From JAVBMO01 sp031552355 (GTDB lineage Bacteria > Bacteroidota > Bacteroidia > Bacteroidales > P3), in assembly GCA_031552355.1 (NCBI GenBank), contig JAVBMO010000111.1, positions 1 to 16,694 of the forward strand: a DNA stretch of 16,694 bases, given 5' to 3'. Under the pieces are notes generated by a model. It ran no database searches and was not told the DNA's origin. It was given only the letters and a program-made list of their open reading frames with translations. Positions 14,973-16,694 of this stretch are shown piece by piece. The position numbers were made by a program, and so were the translations under genes. The stretch's first letter is position 1. Each line of letters starts with the position of its first letter.

Positions 14973-15998
14973 TTACTTTTCCTCTTTTAATATCTGCCTG
15001 AGCGAAGTTTCCAGTTCTTCGAGCAATTCAGGGTTGTCGGTCAAAAGTTGTTTAACGGTCTCGCGGCCTTGCCCCAATTTGGTTTCGCCATAGCTGAACC
15101 ATGACCCGCTTTTCTTTATCAAACCTTTTTCTACGCCAATATCCAAAATTTCGCCTATTTTAGAAATGCCTTCGCCAAAAATCAAGTCAAATTCTGCAAT
15201 GCGGAAAGGGGGAGCTACTTTGTTTTTCACAATTTTCACTTTCACACGGTTTCCAACATTGGTTTCGCCTTCCTTGATGGCTTGTGTACGGCGAATATCA
15301 ATCCGTACCGAGGAGTAGAATTTCAAAGCATTTCCTCCGGTGGTCGTTTCGGGATTTCCGAACATGACACCGATTTTTTCGCGCAATTGGTTGATGAAAA
15401 TACAACAACAATTGGTTTTGCTTATATTTGCCGTCAATTTACGCAAAGCTTGCGACATCAAACGGGCTTGCAAACCCATTTTCGAATCGCCCATTTCGCC
15501 TTCAATTTCACTTTTGGGCGTAAGAGCCGCCACGGAGTCAATAACTATAATGTCGATAGCTCCGGAACGAATCAAATTGTCGGCAATTTCCAAAGCCTGT
15601 TCTCCGTTGTCGGGTTGCGAAATCAACAGGTTTTCAATGTCCACACCCAATAATTTGGCATAGTTGCGGTCAAATGCATGCTCCGCATCAATGAAAGCAG
15701 CAATGCCGCCACTTTTTTGTGCTTCGGCAATGGCGTGTATGGCCAAAGTGGTTTTACCGGAAGATTCCGGCCCATAAATTTCAATGATTCTTCCTTTGGG
15801 GAAACCACCAATTCCCAAAGCGGCATCCAAGCCGATGGATCCTGTGGAAATGGCTTCCATTTCTTCAATAGGAGCGTCACCCAATTTCATGATGGCGCCT
15901 TTGCCGTAGGTTTTTTCTATTTTTTCAAGAGTTCCTTGTAGAACTTTCAGTTTTTCAAGTTTTTGGTTGTTTTCTGTGTCTGGTGAAGATTTTGCCAT
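14973..15998 (-). CDS. recA: RecA recombinase
   Basis: A 341-residue protein with every RecA landmark: Walker A GPESSGKT (76-83), the catalytic glutamate E106 in FIDAEHAFD, Walker B IIVIDSVAAL (150-159), the L1 region SEIEGEMGDSKMGLQARLMS (163-182), FINQLREKIG, and the L2 loop GNPETTTGGNALKFY (214-228). It forms ATP-dependent filaments on single-stranded DNA for homologous recombination and repair. The N-terminus has a longer polar lead (about 10 extra residues) than the Escherichia coli protein, usual for the phylum. There is no recX or lexA next to it, and no LexA-type box is recognisable. A -7 box lies 27 bp upstream of the start. Confidence 0.98.
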   Translation of the reverse strand: MAKSSPDTENNQKLEKLKVLQGTLEKIEKTYGKGAIMKLGDAPIEEMEAISTGSIGLDAALGIGGFPKGRIIEIYGPESSGKTTLAIHAIAEAQKSGGIAAFIDAEHAFDRNYAKLLGVDIENLLISQPDNGEQALEIADNLIRSGAIDIIVIDSVAALTPKSEIEGEMGDSKMGLQARLMSQALRKLTANISKTNCCCIFINQLREKIGVMFGNPETTTGGNALKFYSSVRIDIRRTQAIKEGETNVGNRVKVKIVKNKVAPPFRIAEFDLIFGEGISKIGEILDIGVEKGLIKKSGSWFSYGETKLGQGRETVKQLLTDNPELLEELETSLRQILKEEK

Positions 15999-16024
15999 AA
16001 TTTCTAAGGGTAATTTATTTTTTA

Positions 16025-16032
16025 CAAACTTA
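16025..16032 (-). promoter_or_regulatory. Bacteroidota -7 box for recA
   Basis: On the minus strand TAAGTTTG matches TAnnTTTG. Predicted transcription start is near 16020, giving a leader of about 20-25 nt. A TTTG at 16059-16062 is 26 bp upstream, slightly beyond the usual -33 spacing. Confidence 0.55.
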
Positions 16033-16077
16033 CATTTTTTATTCGAATTATTTCACTGCAAAGTTCACAGCACAAAA

Positions 16078-16092
16078 CGACAAACTGTGTCG
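16078..16092 (-). terminator. Weak hairpin terminator after the HAD gene
   Basis: On the minus strand CGACA and TGTCG pair around a 5-nt loop and are followed by TTTTG. The stem is only 5 bp, so termination would be inefficient at best. It lies between the HAD stop and the recA promoter. Confidence 0.3.
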
Positions 16093-16118
16093 CCCTGAAA
16101 GATAATTCAAAAAATATT

Positions 16119-16694
16119 TTATTTGGCTAAAACAAAGTCTTTTATATCCAGTTTTTCGTCGAAAAGAGAACTCAACTCCATGCCTTTTTCGAGATGGAAA
16201 GCCTGCAATCCGGCTTTTCTGGCGCCTTCGATATGTTGTGGGCTGTCGTCAATAAAAAGGGTTTCCTGCGGATTCATGGAATGTTTGCTCAATATTGCTT
16301 GAAATGAATCTACATGCGGTTTTCGCATACCCATTTCCGAAGAAAAGAAAGCTTCGTTGAACAAAACGGAAAAAATATCGAATCCGAATTTTTGTTCCAT
16401 TTTCGGCCTGAAATTCTGAAGGTTAATTTCGTTTGTGTTGCTAAAAAGATAGGTTTTGTATTTCAATTTCAACAAACCCAACAATTCCACCCGATGCTTG
16501 GGGATGTCAATCAGAATGGCATTCCAAGCGTGGTCTATCTGTTCGCCGGTAAGAGGCAAGCCGCTGAGTTCGCGGATTTTGTTCCGCAATTCGGCAGAAG
16601 AAATTTTGCCTTCTTCGTAAAGGTCAATAAAATCGGATTGAGCTGCTTGCGTGTAAAAACTCTCAAAATTTACGATACCGAATTTCCTGAATTC
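16119..16694 (-). CDS. HAD-superfamily hydrolase (subfamily IA), N-terminus outside the window
   Basis: The frame stays open to the right edge (191 residues visible), so the start and the DxD nucleophile motif lie outside; an internal TTG at 16589 is not a credible start because conserved helical cap sequence continues upstream of it. Visible motifs: motif II LFSNTNE, motif III lysine in GMRKPHVDSF, and motif IV FIDDSPQHIEGARKAG. The cap region before motif II (about LYEEGKISSAELRNKI) is typical of the YihX/epoxide-hydrolase-N-like subgroup, which often act as sugar-phosphate phosphatases. The substrate is unknown. The gene is co-directional with recA, 120 bp upstream, but recA seems to have its own promoter. 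Confidence 0.85.
   Translation of the reverse strand, partial: EFRKFGIVNFESFYTQAAQSDFIDLYEEGKISSAELRNKIRELSGLPLTGEQIDHAWNAILIDIPKHRVELLGLLKLKYKTYLFSNTNEINLQNFRPKMEQKFGFDIFSVLFNEAFFSSEMGMRKPHVDSFQAILSKHSMNPQETLFIDDSPQHIEGARKAGLQAFHLEKGMELSSLFDEKLDIKDFVLAK

Noticed and set aside
16004..16118. SOS box in front of recA
   Set aside because: No LexA-type palindrome of the known classes is recognisable in the interval; only the -7 box and a short hairpin are seen.
16589..16589. TTG at 16589 as the start of the HAD gene
   Set aside because: The frame is open to the window edge and the upstream residues fit the cap domain, and the catalytic DxD motif would be missing with this start.
16689..16694. 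Window ends in GAATTC, suggesting a cloned-fragment boundary
   Set aside because: The same hexamer occurs elsewhere in the window (for example near 2759 and 4672), and the left edge has no such site, so it is most likely chance.

Overview
The window is AT-rich bacterial chromosome, almost certainly from the phylum Bacteroidota (class Bacteroidia is my best guess). Three things point there: a large secreted protein with a type IX secretion C-terminal sorting domain; several copies of the phylum's own -7 promoter box TAnnTTTG upstream of genes; and no Shine-Dalgarno sequences at the starts. It reads as core chromosome with housekeeping genes. I see no phage, plasmid, insertion sequence with a transposase, CRISPR array, tRNA or rRNA.

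Layout, plus strand, 1-8156: a membrane glycosyltransferase fused to TPR repeats (cut by the left edge); a flavodiiron protein (FprA type) followed by a strong terminator; a small YqaA/DedA-like membrane protein; the DNA polymerase sliding clamp dnaN with a perfect 15-bp hairpin terminator; then a probable two-gene operon of a DUF4136-type lipoprotein and a CPA2 (Kef-like) cation/proton antiporter. A second perfect 15-bp hairpin separates this block from a convergent gene. Next, 8235-10787 on the minus strand encodes an 850-residue type IX-secreted protein with CUB-like and proprotein-convertase P-like regions. It is divergent from a PHP-domain histidinol-phosphatase-like gene (10955-11803), and the 167 bp between them carry promoter boxes in both directions and an operator-like inverted repeat.

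From 11820 to the right edge all genes lie on the minus strand: a type II NADH dehydrogenase, an MFS exporter, recA, and a HAD-family phosphatase cut by the right edge. The flavodiiron protein and the type II NADH dehydrogenase suggest a cell that uses or detoxifies oxygen or NO while possibly living at low oxygen; this is inference from two genes.

The only long non-coding stretch is 13095-13540, and it is the most unusual part of the window. It holds a second copy of the last 17 codons plus stop of the neighbouring MFS gene (55 bp perfectly identical, diverging abruptly upstream), and a nested inverted repeat with CAGGATT motifs that looks like a dispersed intergenic element. I found no convincing undescribed multi-gene system; the findings are local: the duplicated gene end, the nested palindrome, promoters that sit directly on start codons, and the operator-like repeat at 10858-10873.
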